Source: Chloroflexota bacterium
GTDB taxonomy: Bacteria; Chloroflexota; Dormibacteria; CF-121
DNA length: 34,958 nucleotides
Assembly (NCBI GenBank): GCA_005882045.1
Contig: VBHO01000012.1
Location: 386-35,343, forward strand
Reading direction: 5' to 3'
A program made the position numbers and the translations under genes. The notes beneath the pieces were generated by a model. The model made no database searches. It worked only from the letters and a program-made list of their open reading frames with translations, and was not told the DNA's origin. Shown piece by piece: positions 9,300 to 19,417 of this stretch. The number at the start of each line of letters is the position of its first letter. The first letter of the stretch is position 1.

Positions 9300-9860
9300 C
9301 TAACGCCGACGGCTGGAAGTCAGATTGAGGATGAGCAAGAAAGCGCCGATCGCGATGATCAGCGCGCCAACTACCACGCCCGCCGAGCGCCCGAATTCAT
9401 AGCCGCCGATGCCGATGATGCCCTCGAAAAATGCGACGCCGAGCAGGAACAGCACCACGCCGATGCCGACCAGGCGGGTCCCCGCCCGCACGTTGCCGGG
9501 GCGGCTCGCGACAAGACCGTACAGCACCATCCCTGCCCCGACCGCACCCGGAAAAATCAGCGTCCAGGCGTATGCCCAGCTCTCGAAGTGGTCGGTGGCG
9601 TTCTGGTAGAGCAGGATGAGCCCGGTGACGGTGACGATGCTGCCGAGGATCGCAAGGCCTTCGCCGAGTGCGCCCCTGGCCGTCAGCGCGAGGAAGAGGA
9701 TTGCGACGCCAGGCGCGATCACGAAGAAGGGCCAGCCATAATGCCCGACATCGATCTGGACGACTTGTCCGAGCAGGAAGATCGCCCCAACGAGGACGAG
9801 CAGCCCACCCAAGACCATCGACGGGCGTCGCGACTGGCGAGGCGCCTGACTATCGGCCAT
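9300..9860 (-). CDS. Polytopic membrane protein of unknown function
   Basis: Multiple hydrophobic TM segments; 11-nt overlap with upstream nth suggests an operon. Confidence 0.7.
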   Translation of the reverse strand: MADSQAPRQSRRPSMVLGGLLVLVGAIFLLGQVVQIDVGHYGWPFFVIAPGVAILFLALTARGALGEGLAILGSIVTVTGLILLYQNATDHFESWAYAWTLIFPGAVGAGMVLYGLVASRPGNVRAGTRLVGIGVVLFLLGVAFFEGIIGIGGYEFGRSAGVVVGALIIAIGAFLLILNLTSSRRR

Positions 9861-10596
9861 GGGCCAACCTTACCCCGCGCCGAGTGGGTGTCAAGGGCCG
9901 CCGCCGGGCTTTCGCCCGCACCGTCGACGAGGGGCAGAAGTCATTCAGCACACATTCCGGGCACCGCGGCGCCCGGGCAACACAGACCCGACGCCCGTGC
10001 AGGATCAAGCGCAGGCTGAACCCGGTCCATTCCGACGGCGGGATCAGTTTCGTTACGTCGGCTTCGATCTTGACCGGGTCGGTGCTCTTGGTCAAACCGA
10101 GGCGCCGGGTGAGCCGTTTGACGTGGGTATCGACGGCGAAGCCCGGAACGCCGAAGGCGACACCCAGCACGACGTTGGCGGTCTTGCGCCCCACGCCGGG
10201 AAGCGTGACCAGGTCCTCGATGCGGCCCGGGACCTCGCCGTTGAAGCGCTCGACCAGCGCCGCGCTGGTGGCGATGATCGTCTTCGCCTTCACGTGGAAG
10301 AACCCGGTGGGCTTGATCATCGCCTCGACCTGCCTTGGGTCGGCGTGGGCCAGCGCGGCGGCATCGGGATACCGGGCAAATAACGCCGGCGTCACGGAAT
10401 TGACCGAGCGGTCGGTTGTCTGCGCCGACAGGATGGTGGCGATCAACATCTGGAAGGGGTTGACGTGGTCCAGCTCTGAGACAGCCGGGTAGATCGCCTT
10501 CAGCCGCTCGACGGCGAGCTGGGCACGGTCGCGAGCGCGCAGTCCGGCCATCGGCTCAAGCGTAGTCGCCGCCGTCACAACGGGGCGTCGCCCCAC
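9850..10596 (-). CDS. nth: Endonuclease III
   Basis: ILSAQTTDRSVNSVTPALF, LPGVGRKTANVVLG, VDTHVKRLTRRLGL, Cx6Cx2Cx5C iron-sulfur motif CVARAPRCPECVLNDFC. Confidence 0.95.
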   Translation of the reverse strand: MGRRPVVTAATTLEPMAGLRARDRAQLAVERLKAIYPAVSELDHVNPFQMLIATILSAQTTDRSVNSVTPALFARYPDAAALAHADPRQVEAMIKPTGFFHVKAKTIIATSAALVERFNGEVPGRIEDLVTLPGVGRKTANVVLGVAFGVPGFAVDTHVKRLTRRLGLTKSTDPVKIEADVTKLIPPSEWTGFSLRLILHGRRVCVARAPRCPECVLNDFCPSSTVRAKARRRPLTPTRRGVRLAHGR

Positions 10597-10670
10597 GCGA
10601 GCCGCGCTTTAGTGCGATGCGAGCGTTTGAGACGTTTCTGTAACGACGCGCGGAGGAACGGTGCGCAAAG

Positions 10671-13412
10671 TTGAGTTCAACGACCCGTTACCTCGATGTG
10701 CGCGCCGCACCCTCGGCCGACGCCCGTCGGGCCTCCATGCACAGCCTTCGCTGGTACATCAGCGTCGGCTTCCTGATGGTCGGCGTCGTTCCGCTCATCT
10801 TCTTCGGCGCGCAGCGCATCTCGGCACTCTTCGCAACCCAGAACGCCAGCATCCAGCAGAAGCACGAGCCGATGGCCGAAAGCCTGGCGCAAGCGGTCTA
10901 CGGATACCTGCTGGACCAGACCGCGGCGTTGCAGAGCACGGCATCCCAGATCGAGTCTGACAACGACACCAGCATCGCCCGGCTCAACAACGCCAGCTTC
11001 AATCCCGACCACTTGAACATGGAACTCGCCGCCGCCCACTCGGCCCAACCGGCGCTTCTCCAGCTGTACGTCGGTAATCTGGCCGGTCGGGCCGTGGCCG
11101 CCGCCCCGCCCGCCGGCGTCGGCGTCGACTACAGCGTCTGGAACTACGTCAAGGAGGTGCTCAATCCGCGCCGTGTCGGTCCGAAGTACTCGGACGTGGT
11201 GCGGTCTCGCGGCGATGCCAGCGTGGCCGCGGTCGTGATCGCGGTTCCCATCCTGGACTCGCAACGTGCCCTGGTTGGGTTCCTCGCCGGCACCGTCGAC
11301 CTCTCCGAGGTGCAGCGCCTGTCGAACTACAGCCGGATCGGTCAGAACGGGCAGGCGGTGGTCGTCGACCGTCGCGGACGCGTCATCGCCCACCCACGCG
11401 AAGACTGGCGGCTCGCCGCCACCGACCTCTCGTCTTCGGGCATTTTCCAGCAGGCGCTCGGCCAGGAGACCGGCGTCAGCTGGTACACCGACCTCGACGG
11501 CAACGTACAGCGCGCCGCCGGCTTTGCCACCGTTCCGGAGGTCGGCTGGAAGGTGTGGGTGTCCCAGCCGGTCGCCGATCTTCGCTCCGAGCTAACACCC
11601 CTGATCGTGAGCACCATCGAGTGGCTGCTGATCGCGATCGTGCTCGCGCTTGTGCTCGGATTCCTGGGGGCGGCGTGGATTACTCGTCCGGTCGACGAGT
11701 TGACCAGTGCCGCGGCGCGGATCGCCCGTGGCGACTTCCTCACCCCGATCAGGGTCCGTGAACGCTACGCGGCGCGCGAACTCCAGGCACTGGCGACCAC
11801 CTTCAACCAGATGACCAGCCAGCTGAGCGGCGCCTACCAGACGCTCGAGGAAAAGGTTTCGCAGCGGACATCTGAACTGCAGGCCGCCAACCAGGAGATG
11901 GCGCGGGCCAACAAGTTGAAATCAGAATTCCTCGCCAATGTGTCGCACGAACTGCGCACTCCGCTGTCCGCCATCATCGGCTTCTCGCAAATCCTGCTCG
12001 ACGGTATCGACGGGCCGATCAACGAGGAGCAGCAGCAGGACATCCAGGAGGTCAATAAAAGCGGCCAATCGCTGCTGGGGTTGATCAACCAGATCCTCGA
12101 CCTCAGCAAGATCGAGGCGGGCAAGATGGAGCTCTCGCTGGAACGCGTCGAGGTCCCGGGGCTGGTCAGCTCGGTGCTGGAAAGCATCAGCCCGCTGGCC
12201 CAGGGGAAGGGCCTGCGGATCGACACCAGGTTCGCTCCCTCACTCCCCGCGGTCGAGGCCGATCCCGTACGCCTCAAGCAGATCCTGATCAACCTGCTTT
12301 CCAATGCCGTCAAGTTCACCGAACGCGGCCACATCGAAGTGAGCGCACAACCGTCCGGCCGCATGGTTCGTATCGCCGTCAAGGACACCGGCACCGGCAT
12401 CTCGGCCGAGTCGCAGAAGGTGATCTTCGATGAGTTCGTGCAGGGCGACGGCAGCAGCACCCGGCGGCATGGCGGGACCGGCCTCGGCCTGAGCATCGTG
12501 CGCCGGCTGGTCGAGATGCACGGCGGCGCCATCACGCTGGTGAGCGAGCCCGGCCTGGGCAGCACCTTCACCTTCACCATCACGGCGTGGGCCGCCGGGC
12601 AGGCCGGGGTGGCACCCGTCCAGCGGCGGCCGCTTCGCCGGCCCAACCAGGGCCTCCCCGGGACTGCCATCCTGGTGGTCGACGACGACCCCAGTGTCCG
12701 TCAGCTGATCTCGAGACACCTGGAGCAGGAAGGCTGGAAGACGGTGCAGGCGTCGAACGCGGCCGACGCGCTCCAGCTGGCGCGCGAGGCGCGCCCGATG
12801 CTGATCACGCTCGACATCATGATGCCGGATGCCTCCGGATGGTGGGTGCTCGAAAAGCTGAAGGAGGATCCGCAGACCGCCGGCATTCCGGTCCTGGTGG
12901 TCACCATCGTCGAGGATCAGCGGCTGGTGTTCGCGCTCGGTGCCTCGGACTACCTGGGCAAGCCCTACGACAAACGCGTGCTGATCGCCAAGATCCACCG
13001 TTTGCTGCCCTCCCTTGAGGGCAAGCGGGTGTTGGTCGTCGATGACGAGGCGAACGCTCGGTCGATGATCGGCAAGATTCTCCAGGAAGAGCATGCCGAG
13101 GTGGTGGGCGCGGCCAGCGGCGACGAGGCGATGGCGATGATCGCGATCTCACCGCCTGATCTCGTCCTGCTCGACCTGATGATGCCGGGCATGAGCGGCT
13201 TCGAGATGGTCGCGCGGCTGCGCGCCCAGCCTCGTGGGGCCAGCATCCCGATCATGATCGTCAGCGCCAAGCAGCTGACGCCGGAAGACATCCTCACCCT
13301 CAATGGACACGTCCAGCGATTCGTGACGAAGGGATCGATCGAACCGGAAGGCCTGACCAACGCGGTTCGTCAGCTGCTCGGTCAGAGTAAAACGCAAGGA
13401 GCCGCCGCATGA
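10671..13412 (+). CDS. Hybrid sensor histidine kinase: extracellular Cache-like sensor, HAMP, HisKA, HATPase, REC, REC
   Basis: FLANVSHELRTPLSAIIGFSQILL; GGTGLGLSIVRRLVEMHGG; ILVVDDDPSVRQL...LDIMMPD; VLVVDDEANARSM...LDLMMPGMSG. Confidence 0.93.
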   Translation: MSSTTRYLDVRAAPSADARRASMHSLRWYISVGFLMVGVVPLIFFGAQRISALFATQNASIQQKHEPMAESLAQAVYGYLLDQTAALQSTASQIESDNDTSIARLNNASFNPDHLNMELAAAHSAQPALLQLYVGNLAGRAVAAAPPAGVGVDYSVWNYVKEVLNPRRVGPKYSDVVRSRGDASVAAVVIAVPILDSQRALVGFLAGTVDLSEVQRLSNYSRIGQNGQAVVVDRRGRVIAHPREDWRLAATDLSSSGIFQQALGQETGVSWYTDLDGNVQRAAGFATVPEVGWKVWVSQPVADLRSELTPLIVSTIEWLLIAIVLALVLGFLGAAWITRPVDELTSAAARIARGDFLTPIRVRERYAARELQALATTFNQMTSQLSGAYQTLEEKVSQRTSELQAANQEMARANKLKSEFLANVSHELRTPLSAIIGFSQILLDGIDGPINEEQQQDIQEVNKSGQSLLGLINQILDLSKIEAGKMELSLERVEVPGLVSSVLESISPLAQGKGLRIDTRFAPSLPAVEADPVRLKQILINLLSNAVKFTERGHIEVSAQPSGRMVRIAVKDTGTGISAESQKVIFDEFVQGDGSSTRRHGGTGLGLSIVRRLVEMHGGAITLVSEPGLGSTFTFTITAWAAGQAGVAPVQRRPLRRPNQGLPGTAILVVDDDPSVRQLISRHLEQEGWKTVQASNAADALQLAREARPMLITLDIMMPDASGWWVLEKLKEDPQTAGIPVLVVTIVEDQRLVFALGASDYLGKPYDKRVLIAKIHRLLPSLEGKRVLVVDDEANARSMIGKILQEEHAEVVGAASGDEAMAMIAISPPDLVLLDLMMPGMSGFEMVARLRAQPRGASIPIMIVSAKQLTPEDILTLNGHVQRFVTKGSIEPEGLTNAVRQLLGQSKTQGAAA

Positions 13413-13801
13413 ACCAACTGATTCTCGTGGTCGAAGACGACGCGATTATGCAAAAGATGGCGCTCAAGATCCTGCGCTCTCGCGGCTTCAGCTGCGAGCT
13501 CGCCGTTACCGGGCGGGAAGCGGTGGCGAAAGCGGGCGCCTTCCGCCCCGGCTTGATCCTCATGGACCTCTCGTTGCCGGAGATGAATGGCTGGGAAGCC
13601 ACCCGGGCGCTCAAGGCGGACCCGGCGGTGGCCGGCATTCCGGTGGTCGCCGTCACCGCCCACGCGATGGTCGGGGACCGCGAAACGGCGATTGCGGCCG
13701 GGTGCGCCGAGTGCGTGACCAAGCCGTACGAACTCGAGGAATTGGTCAGCGTGGTCGAGCGCTACATCGGCCCGGCCCAGCGCGAGGCAAAGATCGCCTG
13801 A
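13409..13801 (+). CDS. Single-domain response regulator (CheY/DivK-like)
   Basis: LILVVEDDAIMQKMALKIL...LILMDLSLPEMNG...AVTAHAM...KPYELEEL; ATGA overlap with kinase gene. Confidence 0.93.
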   Translation: MNQLILVVEDDAIMQKMALKILRSRGFSCELAVTGREAVAKAGAFRPGLILMDLSLPEMNGWEATRALKADPAVAGIPVVAVTAHAMVGDRETAIAAGCAECVTKPYELEELVSVVERYIGPAQREAKIA

Positions 13802-13945
13802 GCAACGTACGTCTGTGCGATGTCAAGAATCGTAAATAGCTGGGCGCGGCCAACGATCACGCTCGCCGTTCCACACCGGAGCTCGCTGACGTGACGATCG
13901 TGTAAAGCGCGCAAACCCAGGCGCCGCATCCGCGTTGCGCGACCC

Positions 13946-14650
13946 ATGGCCAACCTTGTTCGCCGTTGGCGTGGGCCGCTTGTTGGCGGCGTCGCGATCT
14001 GGCTCCTGAGCTTCCCCCTATTCATGTGGCACCCCGCGGCCGCGAGCCACCCCGTGTATGCGGAAGGGGTTGCCGTTGCCATGGCTGACGCTGCGGACCA
14101 CCGCCTGGTCCGGCAGCTGGAGCGGGACCGCGTGGTCGCGGCCCAGGCCGCGGCCGCACGAGCCGCCGCTGAGGCCCTGGCGGTGGCCGCGAGCCAGGCA
14201 GCGGCGGACGCCCCCACGGCGACCGCGGTCCTGCCTGCCCCTGCCGCCGCTCGTCCGGTCGCGGCAACCCCGGCCGTCCGCGCCAATACCATCGTCATCC
14301 CGCGGCTTGGCTTGGTCCAGCCCGTGGGGTGGTACACCGACTGCCTCGGACAGGCCGCCGTTCCGCACTGGGGCGCCTGGCGCTGGAGCTGCGCGGGGAG
14401 CAACAACATCTATGTCATGGCCCACAACCCTGGGACCTTTACCCCCATCCTCGGTCTGCGCGCCGGCGACATCGTCAAGTACGGCGACCCATCGGGTCGC
14501 ATCCATACCTATCGCGTGAGCTACACCACCATCGTCAGCAACACGCAGATGTGGCCGCTGGGCGCCACGCCCGCATCCTCGTTGACGTTGCAAACGTGCT
14601 GGACCTGGGACGGCAGCCGGGACTTCATCGTCCGCGCGCTCGAGATCTAG
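13946..14650 (+). CDS. Sortase (class E/D-like) with N-terminal TM anchor and Ala-rich linker
   Basis: IVIPRLGLVQPVGW; YVMAHNPGTF catalytic His; LTLQTCWTWDGSRDFIVRA catalytic TLxTC and Arg. Confidence 0.85.
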   Translation: MANLVRRWRGPLVGGVAIWLLSFPLFMWHPAAASHPVYAEGVAVAMADAADHRLVRQLERDRVVAAQAAAARAAAEALAVAASQAAADAPTATAVLPAPAAARPVAATPAVRANTIVIPRLGLVQPVGWYTDCLGQAAVPHWGAWRWSCAGSNNIYVMAHNPGTFTPILGLRAGDIVKYGDPSGRIHTYRVSYTTIVSNTQMWPLGATPASSLTLQTCWTWDGSRDFIVRALEI

Positions 14651-14659
14651 AGCGGACTT

Positions 14660-15214
14660 CTAAACCGGCGCCCGTTCTTCGACCCGCTCGCGGTCCGGAT
14701 CGAAGTAGAGGCGCGAGCGCGTGGTTGGATCCCGCGCAAAATAGACCAACTCCCAGGCATCGCCGCCGATCCCCTGCTGACTGTGGATGTCGCCGGGCAC
14801 GTCCGGAAACCACGCGATCTCGCCAGTACCGAGCTCTTGGCTCTCGACTTGGCGCAGCCGGGCTCGCCCTGGCTGGGAGCCGTCGTCCTCGCGAGCCCAG
14901 AGAATGTGACGGTCGCGGCCGCGGATCACACAGAGCACACCCCACGAATTGTGGTTGTGGACCGGCGTGGGCGCATCCGACCGAAAACGACCCAGCATCA
15001 GCGTCGAACCACCGTTGCCGTGCCCGAGAATGGTGAAGCCGGCGCTGGAATTGTGAAGGGCGGCAAGCCTGGACGGATCGACCAGCTTCGGATCGGCAGC
15101 CAAGGGGCGCAGTAAGCTCCCTACCCGGCCGAACGCATCCGGGTTGGGCCCCTGTTCGGCCAACAGGTCCTCGGCCACGCGGAAGAATTGCTGGAGATCC
15201 GGCTCGGACGTCAC
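14660..15214 (-). CDS. Cupin / cysteine dioxygenase (thiol dioxygenase)-like protein
   Basis: TPVHNHNSWGVLCVIRGRDRHILW HxH cupin metal motif; late DIHSQQGIGGDAWELVYFARDP. Confidence 0.75.
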   Translation of the reverse strand: MTSEPDLQQFFRVAEDLLAEQGPNPDAFGRVGSLLRPLAADPKLVDPSRLAALHNSSAGFTILGHGNGGSTLMLGRFRSDAPTPVHNHNSWGVLCVIRGRDRHILWAREDDGSQPGRARLRQVESQELGTGEIAWFPDVPGDIHSQQGIGGDAWELVYFARDPTTRSRLYFDPDRERVEERAPV

Positions 15215-15224
15215 GCCGCCATTA

Positions 15225-15524
15225 TCAGGCAGCTTTCAGTTCGAGCAGATCCCGGCAGCGATCGAGCCAGCGAGTCAAGAGACGCTCTTCCTCCTGCAGC
15301 TCGGCCATCTTTCCAGGAAACTGGTCGATGTTGGCGTGCAGGAGATTGAAGCGGTCGCGGGTGAGCGGATCGACGCCGAAAATCTGCTTCAGCACCCTCG
15401 CGCGCTTGTGCTCGCGGCTCAGCTCGGCCATCTGCTCCTGAACTCGGTCGAGCTCTCCGCGCATGTCGGCGGCGATGTCGCGCAAGATCTCCATGTCGAT
15501 TCGCTCTGGCTGTTCGACGATCAT
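15225..15524 (-). CDS. Small coiled-coil protein translationally coupled to CpaF
   Basis: 99 aa [47 protein letters not shown]...; ATGA overlap with cpaF stop. Confidence 0.7.
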   Translation of the reverse strand: MIVEQPERIDMEILRDIAADMRGELDRVQEQMAELSREHKRARVLKQIFGVDPLTRDRFNLLHANIDQFPGKMAELQEEERLLTRWLDRCRDLLELKAA

Positions 15525-16720
15525 CGGCGCACCCCCAGCGTAAAGTCCGGCGATTTTCGGTCGGGAAAGAGGGCGGCGAGTGCCGGCGAGATCGCCACCT
15601 TTTTCGAATAAATCTTTGCCATCGCCTGCGGACGGATCCCGGTGGGGCTCAGCTTGCCCTGGATGCGGCCGTTGCCATCCACCCCCGTCTCCTCGAAGAG
15701 GAACACGTCCTGGAGCGTGATGGTGTCGCCTTCGCGGCCGATAACTTCGGTGATGTTCGTCATCCGGCGTGAACCGTCCCGGAGCCGCGACTGCTGGACG
15801 ATCAGGTGGATCGCCGAGGCGATCTGCTCGCGGATCGCGCGCTGCGGCAGATCCACGCCCGACATCAACACCAGCGTCTCGAGCCGGGACAGCGTATCGC
15901 GCGGTGTGTTGGCATGGATGGTAGTCAGCGATCCATCGTGTCCGGTGTTCATCGCCTGCAGCATGTCGAGCGCCTCGCCACTCCGGCACTCGCCGATGAC
16001 GATGCGGTCGGGCCGCATACGAAGTGCGTTCACGACCAGCTCGCGAATGCTGATCCGGCCGGTGCCGTCGATCCGCGCCGGCCTCGACTCGAGCCGGACC
16101 TTGTGGGGCTGACGGAGCTGCAGCTCGGCGGCGTCTTCGATGGTGACGACCCGCTCGTTGTCGGGAATGAAGGACGACAGGACGTTCAGAGTGGTGGTCT
16201 TGCCGGAGCCGGTGCCGCCGGCGACCAGGATGTTGAAGTGGGCTTTGACGCAGGCTTCCAGGAAGGCCGCGGCCTCCGCCGAGAGCGTTCCGAATTTGAT
16301 CAGGTCCTCGACTGTATAGGGGTCCCGGGCGAACTTCCGGATCGTGAGTGAGGCGCCGTCGAGCGCGAGCGGGGCGATCACGGCATTGACCCGGGAGCCG
16401 TCCGGCAGCCGGCAGTCGACCATCGGCGAGTCATCGTCGATACGCCGGCCGACGAAGGCGGCGATGTCACGAATCACCCGGACCAGTTCGGCGTCGCTGG
16501 AGAAGCGCACATCGGCCAGCGTCAGCTGGCCCTTGCGCTCGACGTAGACCTGGTTGGGGCCGTTGACCATCACTTCGCTGATGGTGTCGTCAAGCAGGAG
16601 CGGCGTCAGCGGGCCGTAGTCGTGGCCTTCCAGCGTGAGGTCGAGCGCCTGAGCGGCGGAGTCGGGCGGCTCGGCGGTGGAGTCGAGCTCCGCGAGGTGC
16701 AACGTAACAGTCGATCCCAC
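15521..16720 (-). CDS. cpaF: CpaF/TadA-family secretion/pilus ATPase
   Basis: [24 protein letters not shown] Walker [51 protein letters not shown]. Confidence 0.93.
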   Translation of the reverse strand: MGSTVTLHLAELDSTAEPPDSAAQALDLTLEGHDYGPLTPLLLDDTISEVMVNGPNQVYVERKGQLTLADVRFSSDAELVRVIRDIAAFVGRRIDDDSPMVDCRLPDGSRVNAVIAPLALDGASLTIRKFARDPYTVEDLIKFGTLSAEAAAFLEACVKAHFNILVAGGTGSGKTTTLNVLSSFIPDNERVVTIEDAAELQLRQPHKVRLESRPARIDGTGRISIRELVVNALRMRPDRIVIGECRSGEALDMLQAMNTGHDGSLTTIHANTPRDTLSRLETLVLMSGVDLPQRAIREQIASAIHLIVQQSRLRDGSRRMTNITEVIGREGDTITLQDVFLFEETGVDGNGRIQGKLSPTGIRPQAMAKIYSKKVAISPALAALFPDRKSPDFTLGVRR

Positions 16721-16983
16721 GGGCCCGAGAATACGGCCGCAAGCTTACGGCACACCTAATACAAAACCCACCGTCACACAGTCCTTTCAACGGTGCCTCG
16801 CCAGCTCCGGGGCGCCAGGGCGTGTCGCCACGTATCGGACCGGACAAGGAGTCGTTAACGACGTGTACGCCGGCTATACGGGTCGATGAAGCATTGGGCT
16901 TGGCGCCGTGCAACGCGATGAACCACCAGCGAGGGTTTGCCTCGTCGGACCTTGTATGCGGCTGTAAAGACCCCTCACCTTCG

Positions 16984-17048
16984 GCGCCGGAGCCAGGCCT
17001 CTCAGCCACCTCTAAGGCTTCTCCGCCGGAAGCCTCAGGTGCCGGCGC
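16984..17048 (+). promoter_or_regulatory. Candidate structured 5' leader of the downstream DUF5666-like gene
   Basis: Outer 7-bp pairing GCGCCGG (16984-16990)/CCGGCGC (17042-17048); inner CACC/GGTG and AGGCTTC-TCCGCCG-GAAGCCT hairpin. Confidence 0.45.
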
Positions 17049-17097
17049 GACACTGACCCTGTCGAAATCGTCGGAAAACACTGGAGGTCTTAACAAC

Positions 17098-17694
17098 ATG
17101 ATCGGCAAGATATTGGCAGGAATCGCGACGGCGGGAGTGATCGCGGGCGTGCTCGCCACCGGCGCAATGGCGGCACCGGCGGCCACGACAGCGGCGAGCC
17201 CGGCGAAGGCGCAGCGTCCGGCGGCAAAGGATGTGTTCGGTGGGACCGTCACCGCCATCACGGCGACGGAGCTGACCGTCAAGAACGCGAAGGCGGGCAG
17301 CAAGACGTTCCTGCGGACCGACGCCACCGTGGTGGTCAAGGGTCGCAACGAGAAGTCCAACTGGTCCGAGATCGAAATCAGTAGCCACGTCATGGTTCGC
17401 TACGAGGAACGCGACGGCAAGCTCTATGCCAAGCGCGTCCACATCGGCCGCGCGCACGTCGCCGGGAAAGTCGAGAGCGTCAACGGCAACGTGATCACGA
17501 TTCGCACCCGCGACGGCAAGGATGTCAAGCTGACCGTCAACAACAGTACGAAGTATTTCGAGATCACCGGTAAGCACGAGCGGAAAGCTGGTTCGCTCAA
17601 CGACATTCACGCTGGCATGCGGTTGATCGCCGCCGGTAGCTACGACGCCAGCCACAACTTCGACGCCGCGCTCGTCGCCTATCGCAACAAGTAG
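17098..17694 (+). CDS. Secreted DUF5666-like protein with signal peptide
   Basis: MIGKILAGIATAGVIAGVLATGAMAAPA signal peptide; repeated FGGTVTAITATELTVKN / VAGKVESVNGNVITIRTRDGK modules. Confidence 0.75.
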   Translation: MIGKILAGIATAGVIAGVLATGAMAAPAATTAASPAKAQRPAAKDVFGGTVTAITATELTVKNAKAGSKTFLRTDATVVVKGRNEKSNWSEIEISSHVMVRYEERDGKLYAKRVHIGRAHVAGKVESVNGNVITIRTRDGKDVKLTVNNSTKYFEITGKHERKAGSLNDIHAGMRLIAAGSYDASHNFDAALVAYRNK

Positions 17695-17710
17695 TCCCCC
17701 TCCTTTCTCC

Positions 17711-17740
17711 AAGAGCCCCGGCTTCTCCGCCAGGGCTCTT
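17711..17740 (+). terminator. Hairpin terminator after the DUF5666-like gene
   Basis: AAGAGCCC...GGGCTCTT 8-bp stem plus inner GGC/GCC; weak following T-run (TGCTGTTTGC). Confidence 0.6.
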
Positions 17741-17761
17741 GCTGTTTGCATTGACTGATCG

Positions 17762-18376
17762 TCAACCGCCCGTGCCGAGATCAGCACGTATGGCGTCAAT
17801 AATTGTCAGAAGCCTTCGACCCGCGTACTTCATGGCGAGAACGTAGGCAACAAAGTATGTCGCGAGGGTGGTGGCGAGGACTACCGGAAACGCGAGGCTC
17901 AGCATGAGGGCCTCAACGACAAGCGCCGCCAGTGCTGCCGTTAGCGCCATAGCTATGCAGAGGTACGTGAGCTCGCGACGGGACAGGACTCTTGGGGCTG
18001 GCGGAATGGGTCCTCCTTCAAGACGGGCCTTCAGGCGCACAAGTAATGCTCGGATCGAGTCCCGGTAGGCGCGTTGCAGATCCCGCCCAAAAAGCAGCAT
18101 CCGGATCGGGCCCAACAGCCCTTTCAGGGCGAAGTCGAAATCCATCGTGACCCTGCTGCCATCTGATGACGGACCGATCGTCATCGTTGTCGTGCCAACG
18201 AGCCGCCCGAGTCGCTCGCGAACGACGATCTTTGAATTCGGCACAGTGGCTACGAGTTCGGCGCGTGCAGGCAGATCGGTTTTCGGTACCAGCGCCTCGC
18301 GGTCTTGTCGTTCCGTTAAAGCCTTGTAGACGTCTTCGTCCGAGGCTTTGATCATGATGCTTGATGTGACCTTCAT
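17762..18376 (-). CDS. SRPBCC-fold (polyketide cyclase/carbon monoxide dehydrogenase subunit G-like) protein with C-terminal TM segments
   Basis: MKVTSSIMIKASDEDVYKALTERQ...; two hydrophobic C-terminal segments; GAGGGAACG upstream of ATG. Confidence 0.65.
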   Translation of the reverse strand: MKVTSSIMIKASDEDVYKALTERQDREALVPKTDLPARAELVATVPNSKIVVRERLGRLVGTTTMTIGPSSDGSRVTMDFDFALKGLLGPIRMLLFGRDLQRAYRDSIRALLVRLKARLEGGPIPPAPRVLSRRELTYLCIAMALTAALAALVVEALMLSLAFPVVLATTLATYFVAYVLAMKYAGRRLLTIIDAIRADLGTGG

Positions 18377-18402
18377 CGTTCCCTCTGCGTTGCCGGCACT
18401 GC

Positions 18403-19038
18403 CTACGGGGCCAGCCGGTCGAGTCGCCAACCACCTCTGGCTTGCCGCGTGTAGCGGATGCGGTCGTGAAGACGGTTGTCGCGATGTATCCAGAACTCGA
18501 TGGTTTGCGGAATAACTCGGTAACCACCCCAGTTCGGAGGCAGCGGCACTGGTGCGCCCTCGTACTTCGCAGCCAACGTCGAAACGGCCTCTTCGAGCGA
18601 AGCGCGACTCGGGATCACCTGACTCTGCGGCGACGCCAGGGCGCTGATCTGGCTGGCGAGTGGCCGGGCATGAAAGTAGGCCGTCGATTCGTCCGCCGAC
18701 TGCTTGACCACCTCGCCCCTGATCCGCACCTGGCGGCCAAGCTTCGCCCAGTAGACGACCAGCGCCGCCTTCGGGTTCTCGGCCAGCTCGCGCCCTTTCT
18801 GGCTCTCGTAGTTGGTGAAGAACCCGAAGCCCCGCTCGTCGAAGCCGCGCAACAGCACCATCCGCGCCGAAGGCTCACCCAAGCGGGTGCTAGTGGCGAT
18901 GGTCATCGCCTCGGGAAGGATCTCGCCGGCCGCGACCGCATCCTTGAACCAGGCGGCGAATTGCTTCAGCGGATCGGCATCGACGGTGTCTTCCGCGAGG
19001 CGCGGCGGCTCAGCTATGGAAGCAACCCGTGCGACCAC
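18403..19038 (-). CDS. pdxH: Pyridoxamine 5'-phosphate oxidase (PdxH-like)
   Basis: DPLKQFAAWFKDAV; PSARMVLLRGFDERGFGFFTNYESQKGRELAENPKAALVVYW; PPNWGGYRVIPQTIEFW; RLHDRIRY. Confidence 0.92.
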   Translation of the reverse strand: MVARVASIAEPPRLAEDTVDADPLKQFAAWFKDAVAAGEILPEAMTIATSTRLGEPSARMVLLRGFDERGFGFFTNYESQKGRELAENPKAALVVYWAKLGRQVRIRGEVVKQSADESTAYFHARPLASQISALASPQSQVIPSRASLEEAVSTLAAKYEGAPVPLPPNWGGYRVIPQTIEFWIHRDNRLHDRIRYTRQARGGWRLDRLAP

Positions 19039-19397
19039 GCGACGTTGCCCGCCTTGTCCAGCGGCGCATGCTGTCGCGCGATCACCCACACGCCGGCGGC
19101 TTCCAGTTGCGCCTGGGCCTCGCCCTCATCGAGGTCGGTGCTGGCGAGGAGATCCCAGCGCAGGGGCTTGATCGACCAGCCGAGCGCTTCCATCTTCTTG
19201 AGCAGCACCGAGAGCTTGCGTAACCGATACACCAGCGATTCCCCCAAGGCCAGCACCGACGCGCTCGCCGGCGCGGTCTCGGCGGTCGTGCCGTAACTCT
19301 CGTACAGGCGATCGATCCATTCCGGGACGTCGCCGTCGACGGTGCTGGCCAACTCGTCGCGAGGGGTACCAAAGAGGCAGAGCTTCAGCCGTGCCAC
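19014..19397 (-). CDS. Conserved hypothetical protein
   Basis: ORF 127 aa from GTG at 19397, overlapping pdxH start. Confidence 0.5.
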   Translation of the reverse strand: MARLKLCLFGTPRDELASTVDGDVPEWIDRLYESYGTTAETAPASASVLALGESLVYRLRKLSVLLKKMEALGWSIKPLRWDLLASTDLDEGEAQAQLEAAGVWVIARQHAPLDKAGNVAWSHGLLP

Positions 19398-19417
19398 CCT
19401 TCTATTATCCGGTTGCG

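Noticed and set aside
13802-13945. Imperfect inverted repeat aacgatcacg / cgtgacgatcgt upstream of the sortase
   Set aside because: Arms do not align without a bulge; too weak to call a regulatory site.
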